Positions 10,539-22,440 of a DNA stretch of 64,000 nt are shown here, one piece after another (the first letter of the stretch is position 1; each line of letters starts with the position of its first letter). The translations under genes were made by a program, and so were the position numbers. The notes under the pieces are model-generated. The model ran no database searches and was not told the origin of the DNA. It saw only the letters and a program-made list of their open reading frames with translations. This DNA is from Diadema setosum (taxonomy: Eukaryota > Echinodermata > Echinoidea > Diadematoida > Diadematidae): positions 35,164,385 to 35,228,384 of the forward strand of contig CM067075.1 of assembly GCA_033980235.1 (NCBI GenBank). Direction: 5' to 3'.

Positions 10539-12040
10539 TATGCCTCCGCTACGAAGTGGCCGGAGGCATTATGTTTTCGGGTCGTCCGTCCGTCCGTCCG
10601 TCCGTACGTCCGTCCGTCCGTACGTCCGTCCGTCCGTCCGTACGTCCGTCCGTACGTCCGTACGTCCGTCCGTCCCGTTTTGTTTTTGTCAATATCTCAA
10701 GAACCGTGCGGTGGTTTTACATCAAACTTGGTATGAGGGTATATCCTTGGGGGATAATACTTTGTGTGGATTTTAGGGTCACAGGGTCAAAGGTCAAAGG
10801 TCACAGATTATTTTGTGAAAAAAAAATTGAAATTTCATGTTTTTCTCCATATCTCGCAAATGGTTCAAGGTATCTTCATGGAACTTAGTATATATGCTTG
10901 TACCGATGGGCAGTGATTATCTAGGGAAGTTGGGGGTCATGGGTGAAAGGTCAGGGGTCAAAGGTCAAGGTCAACTCCTCAAAATATTACTACTTTCCTT
11001 AAAATGCAGTATGCCTGAAGGTTTTTTTATGCCTCCGCAACGAAGTGGCCGGAGGCATTATGTTTTCGGTCGTCCGTCCGTCCGTCCGTCCGTCCGTCCG
11101 TCCGTACGTCCGTCCGTACGTCCGTCCGTACGTCCGTCCGTCCGTTTTGTTTTTGTCGATATCTCAAGAACCGTGGGGTGGTTTTACATCAAACTTGGTA
11201 TGAGGGTATATCCTTGGGGGCTAATACTTTGTGTGGATTTTAGGGTCACAGGGTCAAAGGTCAAAGGTCACAGGTTATTTTGTGAAAAAAAAATTGAAAT
11301 TCCACATATTTCTCCATATCTCGCAGATGGTTCAAGGTATCTTCATAGAACTTAGTATATGCTTGTACCAATGGGCAGTGATTATCTAGGGAAGTTGGGG
11401 GTCATGGGTCAAAGGTCAGGGGGGTCAAAGGTCAAGGTCAACTCCTCAAAATATCACTACTTTCCTTAAAATGCAATATGCCTGAAGGTTTTTTTTTTTT
11501 TTTTTTTTTTTAAACTGGATGTATGGCATGTATTACCCAATATATATTTTGGGGGAAGTTTCTTGCCAAAAGGTCAAAGGTCAAAGGTCAAGTGAAAGTA
11601 CTAAATTGCACTTTTTCCTCCATATCTCGAAAGTAACTCAAGGTATCATCATGAAACTTACATATTTATGCATGTTCTACCTAACAGTGATTCTCTGTGG
11701 AAATGTGAGGTCAACGGTCAAAGACCAGGTTTAGATAATGCTATTTTCCCATTTGATACTGAAATTATACTTTTTCTCAATACCTTGAAAATTACTCAAA
11801 GCATAAACTTATAAAAGGGTCAAAAGTCAAGTAGAAATCATTAGTTCCCCAAATACCTGCACTCTGACATTTGAATAATTCATCCAATTGAACCTAGTTC
11901 TAGGAAAGTGAACATTCAGCACATTTGTGGCAAACCTGTCATTTTAATATTTTGCCAATTGTGTGAAACTGTCATCACACATTGTCAAGACATTGTGCTA
12001 TAGACCTATTAGGAGAACCATGCATAATGGCGGAGGCATA
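10539..12040. mobile_element. 'tatgcctccgc' element with internal 489-bp duplication
   Basis: It begins TATGCCTCCGC (10539) and ends GCGGAGGCATA (12030-12040), followed by the shared tail 'tcagtcgccgtagcgatata'. A short hairpin (cctccgc..gcggagg type) and a (GTCC)n array follow the left end. The first 489 bp are duplicated in tandem (10539 and 11028). Internal sequence is full of 'ggtcaaaggtca' strings. Long frames such as RPSVRPSVRPYVRP are read from the (GTCC)n arrays and are not genes. Confidence 0.7.
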
Positions 12041-12277
12041 TCAGTCGCCGTAGCGATATATCTAGTTGTTTCAAAAAGTAGATTCTAGAGTATCTATCTT
12101 ATGTTGCAATAATCAAAAGTGCACACCCAATTCTTAACAATCTCTATTCTCTACTTACACAAAATGTTGTTCTTACACCCCAATGGAAGTAGTTTTGTGC
12201 ATACTGTAAAGCAAGAAATATTTGCAGTGTGAAATTTTCCTGAATCACAGCTGACATCCTTTTTTTTTCTTCTTTTT

Positions 12278-13372
12278 TATGCCTCCGCCACGAAGTGGTG
12301 CCGGAGGCATTATGTTTTCGGGTTGTCCGTCCGTCCGTCCTTCCGTCAGTAATGAATTTTGTGGACAGCGTAACTAAAAAACCTTTTGAGGTATCCTAAT
12401 GAAACTTGGCATGTATGTGTATTAGGGGGTGAAGTTGTGCCTATCAACTTTTGGGTGCACATGCTCAAGATCAAAGGTCAAAAGGTCAAGGTCAAATATG
12501 TAAAATTTCACTATTTCCACCATATCTATGCAATGCCTGAAGATATTTTCTTAAAACTTAGTGTATACATGTATTACCCAATTAAGATTCTCTGGTGGAA
12601 GTTTGGGGTCATGAGGTCAAAGGTCAAAGGTTAAAAGGTCAAGTAACAATATTTTTTTGTCCGTAACTTGGAAATTGTTCATGGTATCTTCATGAAACAT
12701 AGCATATATACATGTACTGACTGACAATTATTATCTAGAGAATTTAGAGTTCATGGGGTCAAAGGTCAGGGGCCAAAGACAAGGGCAACACTTCAACATT
12801 TTACTATTTCCCTCATATTTATGCAATGCCAGCGGGATTATTTTTTTTTTACACTTGGTGTATGCATGTATAACCTGATAGCGATTCTCTGGAAACTTTT
12901 TCTTTTCTTTTTTTTTTTGCCTTAAAGGTCAAAAGGTCAAAGATCAAGGGAAAGTGCTGAACTAACTTTTTCCTCCATATCTCAGAAGTGGCTCAAGGTA
13001 TCTTGAAACTTTCTACATATTTATGCATGTTCTGCCTGACAGTGATTATCCTATGAATTTTACGGTCAAAAGCCAGATGAAAATGGTAACAATGTACTTT
13101 TCAATACAGAAATTGCACTTTTTCTCCATACCTTGAAAAGTACTCAATGCATAAACTTATGAATGGGCAAAGTCAAGTTAAAGTCCTTAAATCCCCAAAT
13201 GCATGCTCTCCTATTCATCCAATTAAACTTAGGTCAAGGAAGGTGAATATTCAACACATTTGTGACAAACTTTTTATTTTAATATTTTGCCAATTGTGTG
13301 AAAATGTAATCACACATTGTCCACATGTACAGTAGACCTATTAGGAGAATCATGCATTATGGCGGAGGCATA
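12278..13372. mobile_element. 'tatgcctccgc' element, second copy
   Basis: It has the same termini (TATGCCTCCGC / GCGGAGGCATA) and the same 'cagtcgcc.tagcga' tail as the neighbouring copy, with a short (GTCC)n array and no 489-bp duplication. It lies 238 bp after the first copy in the same orientation. Confidence 0.7.
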
Positions 13373-14159
13373 CCAGTCGCCTTAGCGACATTTCTAGTTC
13401 AGCATGCCACTTGAATTCAATGCATACAGTGCATACAGTGTAAACAAGAACTTTTGCATGTACATGTATTTTGATTTTGTGACTCTTGGATCTCACAAAA
13501 TTTGCAAAATTGGAATACACACGAAAAATGTTTGGCTTAAAATGGTTCGCTATTTTTGCTTCAATTGAGTTCTGCATGCCAAAAACGAAAGATTGTATAC
13601 TTCATTCCGTTCAGAATAATTGTATGGTGGAATAATTATTCAAATATAGGCATTAAAGACTCTAAACAGTGTTTTCACGGAAGAATCAAAATGGGTTGAT
13701 GCTTATTCTCCAACAAACGTTATTCATTCATCCATTTCATTCATTCATCTCATTTATTTTCACTTTCATTATTGGTTGACAAGATCTGTATTAAAAACAC
13801 AAACAAACAAACAAAAATGCACTGTGTCAAATATGATAATGGAGAAATCATGAGAAGCACAACGTAGTCTTATTGAAAATGACCCATTAATAACAAATAT
13901 GATGTAAATATGTGTAATCATGTATAATCATTTGTAATTTGATTGAAACAAACATGAATACAAATTGTGATAAGATTATGTATTGATTTCCACTTTGCAA
14001 GAAATCAGTTGAAATTTGAATTATTGATGAAAACTTATCCCGTAATGACCAATTTGCATTGACACATTAATGATTATGCAAAAGTATGAAGTGAAGGATC
14101 TATGAAGTTAGATTGCAACATATGATTTTGTTTGTTTGTTTGTTTCTCTGTGTTGGTAG
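13373..14159. other. intronic non-coding sequence
   Basis: AT-rich, with no sign of the missing SPCA exons (no TGDGVNDA-like reading in any frame that I could see). Confidence 0.4.
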
Positions 14160-14276
14160 GAGCATAGCTGCCTTGGACCCTGATAGCCCTATCCATCATC
14201 ATGAGGTTTCCCAACCCACTCAATGCCATGCAGGCCTTTGGATCAACGTCATCATGGAAGGACCACCTGCTCAAGG
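14160..14276 (+). pseudogene. SPCA-like exon, TM4-5 loop (NPLNAMQ / GPPAQ)
   Basis: Acceptor ctctgtgttggtag| and donor |gtgagc. Reading starts SIAAL. An extra base near 14176 moves it to the frame giving TLIALSIIMRFPNPLNAMQ. A missing base near 14231-14238 returns it to the first frame, giving LWINVIMEGPPAQ. The two shifts compensate, leaving about a dozen and a half residues between them in the other frame. The family match is strong on both sides. Confidence 0.75.
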
Positions 14277-14927
14277 GTGAGCCACAATGTGCACACATCA
14301 GCAGGTCTGAGAGTATTCTGAAGGGGGAGGGCAATTATGGCGGCAGTGCAGTCATTATTCTGATTCAGTCTAATCAGGCCACTCTGCATAAAGATTCACA
14401 ATCAATTAATCAGACAATCAATCAATCAATCAAATTTCTTCAAGCAAATATCTTTGAACCTCATTAAAGCTTTGGTTTCAAAATATTTCATTTTACCTTT
14501 TCATCGGCTAAAGCAGCATCTTAGTGAGTACCATTATAATTCTTCAGTCATGGGGAAAATAATTTTGTAAAAGTAAAAATCAATACCTCTCAAATCAGCA
14601 GTGTTTCGAAGTCTCATTTGTATGCCACTCTCCTCTTTGTGACCCTTCTTATTGGAAAGTCTGGACGCCAGCTATTTCTACTCTACACATTAATGTTGTT
14701 TCCAGAAATTCTTTCTGTCTATATGGCTACAGATTTTATTGTTAATTTGGAAGAAAGGACAAATATTTGTTCATTCTGTAAAAAAAAAAAAGAAAGAAAG
14801 AGTGTGTATACATGTATTATCAAAGATTGATAATGAACAAATACTGACATGAAGAAAAAAATTGTGCATTCTGTAGTTCACATGACTGTATGATAATGTT
14901 TCATTCTCTCCCCACTCCTCTGTCCAG

Positions 14928-15075
14928 TCTCGGAGTGGAGCCAGTGGACAAGGATGTAATAAGGAAGCCTCCTCGTTAGGTTCGTGACCCCATGATCACC
15001 AGACCTCTTCTTATTTATGTAGTCATGTCTGCCCTCATCATCGTCGTGGGAATCCTCTGGGTCTTCTGGAGAGAG
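14928..15075 (+). pseudogene. SPCA-like exon with in-frame TAG
   Basis: Acceptor ctcctctgtccag| and donor |gttagt. It reads LGVEPVDKDVIRKPPR, then TAG at 14977-14979, then in the same frame VRDPMITRPLLIYVV and on to LIIVVGILWVFWRE. In SPCA pumps the codon at the stop position is an ordinary residue (Asn in the human protein as I remember it). The junction phase with the previous exon (CAAGG|T) fits. Only the stop breaks this exon. Confidence 0.75.
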
Positions 15076-15693
15076 GTTAGTGCTCCCTTTATTGTCCATG
15101 ACTGTACACACATTTCTATATTGGTCAAGTTCTTCCTTTACATAATTGTAATATTATGCCCTTGCTACATTGTGCCGAGTGATAACATTAGTGCATTTAG
15201 CAAGCTATCTTCTGTCAGATGCTTTGTCATGCGGATTGTAATATTAGATAATGATGCATGTATTGATTTGATTAGACTTATCCATTGTCTTTATAGATAC
15301 TTGGCTGTGTATATTAGTACATGCAGTAGCAGCATTCATCTTCACATACAGTATGCAATGAATTGTTTTGCTCCATGAAGCCTTTTCAGAGTATAAGGAC
15401 AAGCATGATACTATCTTGAGCTGGGATTTATCAACTTGTGCCTGTCAAGCAGTCCAGATGGCACTGTAATAATGACTGCTCCTCTCAATTAGATGCAATC
15501 CTGCCTCAGCCTTCTCTGTGTCAGACAAAGTCATAAAAAGACGTGTAGCATACATGTATGAGTACAAGACCATACATACTGTCTGATGCACCACTGGTGA
15601 TGAAATAACTCAGTTGTGTACAGACTTTGTCAGTACGTTTCAACATAAAGTAATGAGTGATAATTTTGATAAGTAATGTTGTCAAACATGCAG

Positions 15694-15794
15694 ATCATGC
15701 CTTGGTTAGCTGTCCTTCAAGATGTAACTGATGTTGGTTATCTACTTCCCACCACTACAGGAAATATTCCAGATGGAAGCACTGTCAGTATAAG
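15694..15794 (+). pseudogene. SPCA-like exon with in-frame TAA
   Basis: Acceptor gtcaaacatgcag| and donor |gtgagt. The second half reads VIYFPPLQEIFQMEALSV, a clear SPCA match. TAA at 15791-15793 follows, where the family has a hydrophobic residue (probable TTA to TAA). The first half (AVL...) is several bases short against the family and frame-broken. Confidence 0.7.
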
Positions 15795-16340
15795 GTGAGT
15801 GTGGCATGAACTTCCCTCCCCTTCTCCCATCCCACTGGTGTATTCGCACACTTTTGTCATGTTATCGTTGAAACCAAGGGCCGTCATTTAAATATCACAG
15901 GCTAATTGTTAATTGTACACATTGTAAAATTATTGCCCATTGTACGCTAATGTGTACAAATGTGTCCTTTAAAAGCAAAAAAATTGAATGAGTTAACCAT
16001 GTGTAAAACATCTGTCATTATGATTGTACTTCTTCACAACTAAACCTCAGCACTTCTGTAGGATTTCTTGTATTCTGCTCTGCTTCATGTTTTGAGAAAA
16101 TTAGAGGTTTCTTATACTTTTTTTTCACTTTATAAGATATTTGTAGGAAAATAATGCTATATATTTGGTTTCATAGGCTGCTGACTGGATGGTATAATTG
16201 ACTAATTTAATGTCTAATGCACTACAATGACTTCCATGTCTGTTTAATTAGAGGGGCAATCAGGCACAGTTTTACTCTTTTCCATAGAACTCCTTTTAAT
16301 GACTTACTCTCGATTGACTGATTTTTGTTGCTCATTTCAG

Positions 16341-16417
16341 ATATCTGTTTCTTGGTGATGCTGACTTCCTCTGTCTTAGTTGTGCCGGAGATTAAAAGTA
16401 GGGTCATCGGCGGTTGA
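16341..16417 (+). pseudogene. SPCA-like last exon
   Basis: Acceptor tgttgctcatttcag|. Joined in phase to the previous segment it reads DICFLVMLTSSVLVVPEI, then KSRVIGG and a TGA. This is the final transmembrane helix and short cytosolic tail of an SPCA pump, and it is undamaged. Confidence 0.7.
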
Positions 16418-19400
16418 GTCGGCGTCACATCATCAAGCAACTGTGTGATTTTGAACTTGTTTGACCTGACGATGGTCTCATTGATACTTGGCAGGAATCT
16501 TATGTGGTTTTGCAGTATTTCTGACGCATTCAATCTGTCAAAATCTTCATACATGTACTGGTAGACATTTGTTTGGTTGGGTATACTCAGTGAAAGTCAT
16601 TAATAAGTGAAGACTGTGTACCTGCTACCTGTATTTTAGGTGTAAAACTCATATTTAACGAAACCCCATTCGATAGAGAGGGTCTGTTGCATCCAAAATT
16701 TGTTATATAACCAGTTTAAAAGCCGTCATGACATACCGGTCAGAAATTCCTGGGCTAAATCACCCAGCGCCACTGACAAATCGATTCTCTGAATAATACT
16801 ACATGGTGTAAATAAAATCTTCGAACCGGACTTATCAGTCGCCAACACGCTGTACTGCGCGGCCATTTTCTGACACCAGCTGTTGTTGTTGTTGTTGTTG
16901 TTTTTGATAATTCGCAAACCCGTATCGCGCCCTCTCTCAGTAAAAACGATGTATTTCCTTTTTTTGTGTGTGTGAAAAGTTCAGGGTCGGGGGGGTTTCT
17001 AGGGTCAGGCGGGTTACGCCAATACAATGATTTTTTTTTTTTTTTTGCCTTATGGAAGTGTTCCTGTTTGCACAAGGTTTTATATTTAAGTTTTTCTCAT
17101 GGTTCTTATAATGGGCATTTACTTTAAACAATTATGACTGATAATGGTTTTTATTGATGATGAAGGTTGCCAGTATTGAGTAATGCATTTATATTTAGTT
17201 CATTTCTTGAATCTGTAGCATTTGATTTCATGTATTTAAAATTTTGCAATTGGTACATGAATGCCAACTCTTTCATCTGCACTATTGCAGTCTTTCAGCA
17301 GTTACAGATTTGTATGATGATAAGATGACAAGAACATTTTAATGTGTAATGCTGCTTAAAGGGACAAAACAAATCATGCCCCTATGAAATTGAATTCAGG
17401 TTAGTTCTCTCCCTCCCCTTTCCCAAGTAAACATACAGATTTCATAGTTGTGATGACATTCTCTGTCGGAATCGTCTTTGATATATTTGCAAGTTATATA
17501 GCACTGGTTACTCAGAGGAATACCAATACCAATGTCAACCCATCACTCTCAGTCAAGCCATTTTTTTTTTTTTTTTTTTTTTTTGGTTGATAGCTGATGA
17601 TGTTAGGGGAAGGCGAAAGATTGATTATATGGCTCATTGCCAGTCATTCCAATGTCTAATCCACTCAATGTGTTTATGTCACATCCTCAGTCATCATGAC
17701 ATCATAATAATGTTTGTATTATTTTTATGACAATATTACATCCCTATCACATCGCCAGCTCATTATCAACATGACATCCTCGCATCATCATCATCATTAG
17801 ATTATCATGACAGAATCCTGATGGCTGAATTACATTCATGAATGTGAACAGGAACCACAAGGAGAACAGTGCAAAGATCACTAAAGTGGCTACCCTCTAT
17901 GAATAAGACTAAATCATCATCATCATCGTCATTGTCATCAAGACATAATTCTTATACCTTTATAACATCATAGCATCATTCTCACATTATTGTGACATCA
18001 TCACCAAACACTGTGACATCATCATGACACTAATGTGACATCACATCATTTTCCTATCATTCTTCATATTGTCCCTAAACCGTGACATCATCCTGCCATT
18101 AACCTTCCATCGCTTTCCTTTTACCCACTCCAATGAATAGCACTTTTAATGAGATAGAGATTTTATAGTCTCTATGCAAGAGGTAAACCCATTTTATCCT
18201 CTTTATTATGAGCAGGTCTAGCTCTGTAAGAATATTGGATATCACCTTGCTCAGTACAAAAATACTGTCTGTGGTGTTTCCTCAGTATTCATGACTCTTT
18301 AAATTGCCAGAGGTTACAATGTAAATATCTCGAAATACTGCACCATTTAACTTTGAATGAAATTTGATGATAGATTAATTTGATCACTGTGGTCCAATTG
18401 AAATGTACTTACATTGTCAGATTACATGATATGAGCTGAAGGACCCCTGACTGTAAACTATAAACTGCCATATGTAGATTGTTGAAAACAGTAAGATTTA
18501 CAGTGGAAAGGCAGGATTTACATCCTGGTGTTAGGAAGAAAAATCCACATTCAGTTTTTCACATTGGCTGTGATAATGCTGGAAGAGCATAAACAGAATT
18601 GATAGTGTTTAGCTCTCAGTCTTCTAAAGTTCTTGTCTAGTGGGTTTTCCTTAGTTCAAAAATGTGATTTAGTCCACATTGTGAACAAAGTTCCTTCATA
18701 GGTGTGTGAGTTTTTATTGTGTGTCTGTCTGTTTGTCAGTGTTGTTGAGTGTATATGAATCTTTCTTTTGGATTCAGAAATTATTCGTAAATTTACAAAT
18801 TATCGTCTTATCAAGGAGGTACTAGTACCTCCTTGGTCTTATAAAGTTTTTATTTTTCAATTACTTAGCAATGTACAATCCATACCGGAGTGCCTCTCTT
18901 GATCATGTTTTCCAGCTTATCTGAGATTCTTATATTAAAGACTTCCTACAGCAAGAGTAATTGTGTGGTATCTCTAGACTGATGAATATCTGCATAGTTC
19001 TATTTGTCTCAGAGTTAATTTTAAAGGGATGTTGACTTGAATCCTGTTTATTTAAGTGATCAATGTGAAATAGTTTTGTTTATTGACAAAGTTGAACAAA
19101 GTTGCTTACAATATACACTGGAACTGGAAATACAAATGAAGTCAGTGACACGATGGGTGCATCTGTTTTACACTCCACATCTTTATTAAAGTTGTACATA
19201 CAGAATAATATACTAGTATGTGGTAACAGTTCAGCATTGATGTTCATAAGGCCTTGTGTGTAGTCTTGACTTTCAGACCCACCTTATCTTTGACACAGTT
19301 GTAGTCTGTATCATGTTAACTCTGATTGTTTGTAGGTTGTTTTCACAGTGAAGTACACAGCAGGATCCTGTATAAACTATTGATGTGCAGTAGTCATACT

Positions 19401-19617
19401 CAGAGAATGGGACTTCATTGGATGATACAATACTTTACATTGATGATCTTTGTCCTGTAATGGCAGCTGACAGTAGACTGGTGTAAGCCAAGTTTTCATG
19501 TTAACAAGAATTTGATTATGTGTTCAGTGCCTTCAAAGATCAGTGTACATGTACCACTTGCGAGTAAGATTCTTTATGTCTGGAGGTGCTTCAAGTCTGG
19601 CTTAACAGAGTTTCCTC
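16418..19617. other. long non-coding stretch
   Basis: T-run at about 17563-17584 and a region rich in 'gacatcatca'/'catcatcat' strings (about 17680-18080). No exon, RNA gene or element boundary is recognised. Confidence 0.4.
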
Positions 19618-19709
19618 TTAACCAATTGAGAACCAGTCGGAGTATACTAGGGCAGGTGTCTATGGGAAATGCTTGTTGTCGCAAAATCAGTCAGTCCTCA
19701 TTGGGTTAA
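19618..19709. mobile_element. piggyBac-like MITE, copy 2
   Basis: Starts TTAACCAATTGAGAACCAG and ends CCTCATTGGGTTAA. The internal 'gggcaggtgtctatggga' is the reverse complement of the same stretch in the copy at 9850-9942. Length is about 92 bp and TTAA stands at both ends. Confidence 0.7.
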
Positions 19710-21524
19710 GGCTAACTTGTGTCGTAAGCAAATTTCTGCCCCCTCTGATTGAAACAGGTTTACAGTATACAGCATAATGTCAGAGCAGAAGCATTGTACT
19801 TGCCATTCAAAATTAGCATTCATTAATTATTGTGAGACTGAAATGAAATGAATTTGAAAAATATAGAAAAAAAAAGATATGTGACAAGGCATGTACATTT
19901 GTGCCAATTGCCTCATTTAGATTGTAGAAGATTGGAATTTGATTTCATGAATTTGAAAGATTGGAATTTGTGACACCTTGACTGTGGCATTAAGCTGGCA
20001 ATGCCAGAGAAGCTTCAACCACATGACATGTAAGAAATATGATTGAAGCTTGGAAGTTAAGGGATCTGTTTTTGATAGAAAAGAAAGATCCCTTCTGAAA
20101 TGAATCAAACCTGCATTAATTACTTGCGACTTTTCAAAGTGTAATATTTCAAATATTGACTGGATGTGCCATGCCTACGAGCCCCCTACATGTTACATTG
20201 TAAGTGGATCAGTGTTGTAATTGTTGAAGTGCTTCAAGTCTTTTTTGAAAAGGCGCTATATACTGTAATTATTGGTTATCATATGTTATTATGTTTTATC
20301 TGTGAGTGTCTGATGAAGAAAATGTATGTTTCAATATCTCTCATGTTTCAACAGGAGAAATATGGGGGTTATTTCAGTGCAAATTGTAATCTGCGATGCA
20401 ATTTTTACAACATAACGGTAAGCATACAAATTTTACCTGGTAATACATGTACTCAGTAATATTCAGATCTTACTCAGTAACATGAAATAACAATGCCATA
20501 ATGTTAGAAATACTGCCTGCTGGCTCATCTGTGAAATAAGTTCAGCCTCTGAAATCTTGTTACTTCTGGCCATAAGTGGGCGATTCATGACAGGAAACAA
20601 TTTATCCCCCAAAACTGTGTGGCCTACAGGTGACATCTCTTGGGTCTGTTGTGAATGGAAAATATGGACTGATAACAAAGGGACTGTACCCAAACTACTG
20701 TGAAAGCAGTGTGGTTCAGAGCTCTTTTGTAGGTTGTGTGGAATACATACAACAGCAGTGCAAGCTGTCTTGTTGAATAATGGCAAGCCAATTTGAATAT
20801 ACAGTGTTATTTACATAGACTTTGTATTTCTTTTATGTTCAGAATTGTTAATGACTGCAATTAAATTTCCATCTTGTGATTGGTATGGCACGAATATCTT
20901 TCCTTGTTAACTTGGCATACAAAGTGAAAGGAGTGATTGAATGCGTGAGTGGATGAATGATACACAAGATAAATTTATGACTGAAAAAGTGAGATAGTTA
21001 CTACGTACATCATATAGCTGTGTACACAACTGAATGACGCCATCCCACAAACTGTAAGTTTTCTATATATATATTGTAAGTTGTGCGACTGGAAACAACC
21101 AGTTCATTGTAAATGGACAAATTAGTTTACTGCTGCTCAGAAGAGTACAGTACAAATGTATGTGCTCCAGGTGAATGACTGCAAAATTAGAGGTTTTGGT
21201 GTTTGTTTTTTTCATACAAGATGCAGTGCAACATACTACTAGTACTCGAGAAATAATAACAGTGTTGAAAGTATGGAGACCTATAAGTGAACAAACCATA
21301 AGAGCAATCAAATGAAAACACACACACACACCCTCACATACAAAAAAAAAAAAAAAAAAAACTTGGCACATAATAGCATATATGTGTTCCTTTTCAATCC
21401 ATGACTATGATTGTGATGAAATTAGTGTATCATCCTTGCAAGTTTTATAACATGGATTCTATATTTGTATCCAGTTTTATTCATTCTTTGATAACTGCTG
21501 CAAAAGTTCCAACACAAATGAAAA
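19710..21524. other. non-coding stretch
   Basis: Includes an A-run (about 21344-21360) and (CA)n. Open frames are short and unsupported. Confidence 0.4.
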
Positions 21525-21711
21525 TACAGTCAACCTTGTTAAGCTGGCCTCGCGTAAGTCAAATAATCACCCAAGTCAAAGGTCCTTTTCAAGTCCTCTT
21601 CTCTTTATACCGGTACATTCTATTAATTTTAATCCCTCATTAGTTGAATTTTCTCTGATCGAAGCTATTTCTTCAGTCCAAATAGATTCGACATGGGCAA
21701 GGTTGACTGTA
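21525..21711. mobile_element. Tc1/pogo-type MITE
   Basis: Terminal inverted repeats CAGTCAACCTTG (21527-21538) and CAAGGTTGACTG (21698-21709) are flanked by TA on both sides, the TA target duplication of the Tc1/mariner/pogo superfamily. It is 183 bp with no coding capacity. Confidence 0.7.
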
Positions 21712-22440
21712 GTTCAATTCCTTCAACATAGGCCCTATTCTACAAACATTTATTGACATTTTGATACTACATATGGAATATGTTTGCCGTAGTTCAATGG
21801 CACCTCTACTAACCACCACACAACACTTCTCCCATCTATTCAGACATGAAGTTTTTAATGACAATCTCCTAGAGTGCAAATATGGACGGCTCTTCGGGGA
21901 ATTGTTGATATCATTACCACGAGGGATCTTGGCTCTGTGCTATGACCCAAGGAACCTTACAGGGGCACCGATAGCAACAACTGCCTTGAAGAAAAGCAGT
22001 TCATATCTGTACATACATGTATTATATAATGAAGAAAATTGTATGAAAATTTAGGTTGATGGCAATGGCTCTTGGATAGCCAATTCACACATCTGCGCTG
22101 CCATTTCACGTGCATTGCAATCATATTGGATATTGGTCACCTCTCTCACTATTGAAGCCAAGTGCTTACCCTACATGTGCATATGAATGTGCTGCTACAA
22201 ATCAAGAGGGCAGTTTAGTATAATATGGGTCAGTTTGGGTACTGTGGGAACTACAGGTAATTGCTGACTGTATGCCCCAATTCTTAACCAATCAGACTTG
22301 AAGATTCATCAAATGAAGTATCTGGTTGTAGTGATGAAGTATGTATCTGGTTGTATAGTGATGAGGTAGGCCTATATAGCTGGTTGTATAGTGATGATGT
22401 GATGAAATACTAGTACTATGTACCATTAACTGATTGTACG
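21712..22440. other. non-coding stretch
   Basis: Contains short imperfect repeats of 'ctggttgta(ta)gtgatga' (about 22320-22400). Nothing coding is recognised. Confidence 0.4.

Larger units (their letters stand above)
9676..16417 (+). pseudogene. secretory-pathway Ca2+/Mn2+-ATPase (SPCA/ATP2C-like), C-terminal half, damaged
   Basis: Five spliced-looking segments (9676-9761, 10185-10276, 14160-14276, 14928-15075, 15694-15794) plus a final one (16341-16417) are colinear with the P-domain and membrane half of Golgi SPCA pumps. These P-type ATPases load Ca2+ and Mn2+ into the Golgi. Diagnostic pieces are FPNPLNAMQ, LWINVIMEGPPAQ, LGVEPVDKDVIRKPPR, VIYFPPLQEIFQMEALSV and FLVMLTSSVLVVPEI. GT-AG sites are kept, so it is not a processed copy. 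Most segments carry a frameshift or stop. The exons for the TGDGVNDA hinge and the membrane segment after VFWRE were not found, nor the N-terminal half. I favour an unprocessed pseudogene. Indel-prone assembly of a real gene is the alternative, but it explains the stops and missing exons less well. Confidence 0.75.

Noticed and set aside
10512..11355. Long plus-strand frames rich in RPSVRPSVRPYVRP
   Set aside because: They are translations of (GTCC)n arrays in three frames inside a mobile element; open in all frames because the repeat lacks stops.
14992..15378. 128-codon membrane-like frame starting at an ATG
   Set aside because: The first part is the SPCA exon after the TAG; the remainder is intron read-through past the donor at 15076.
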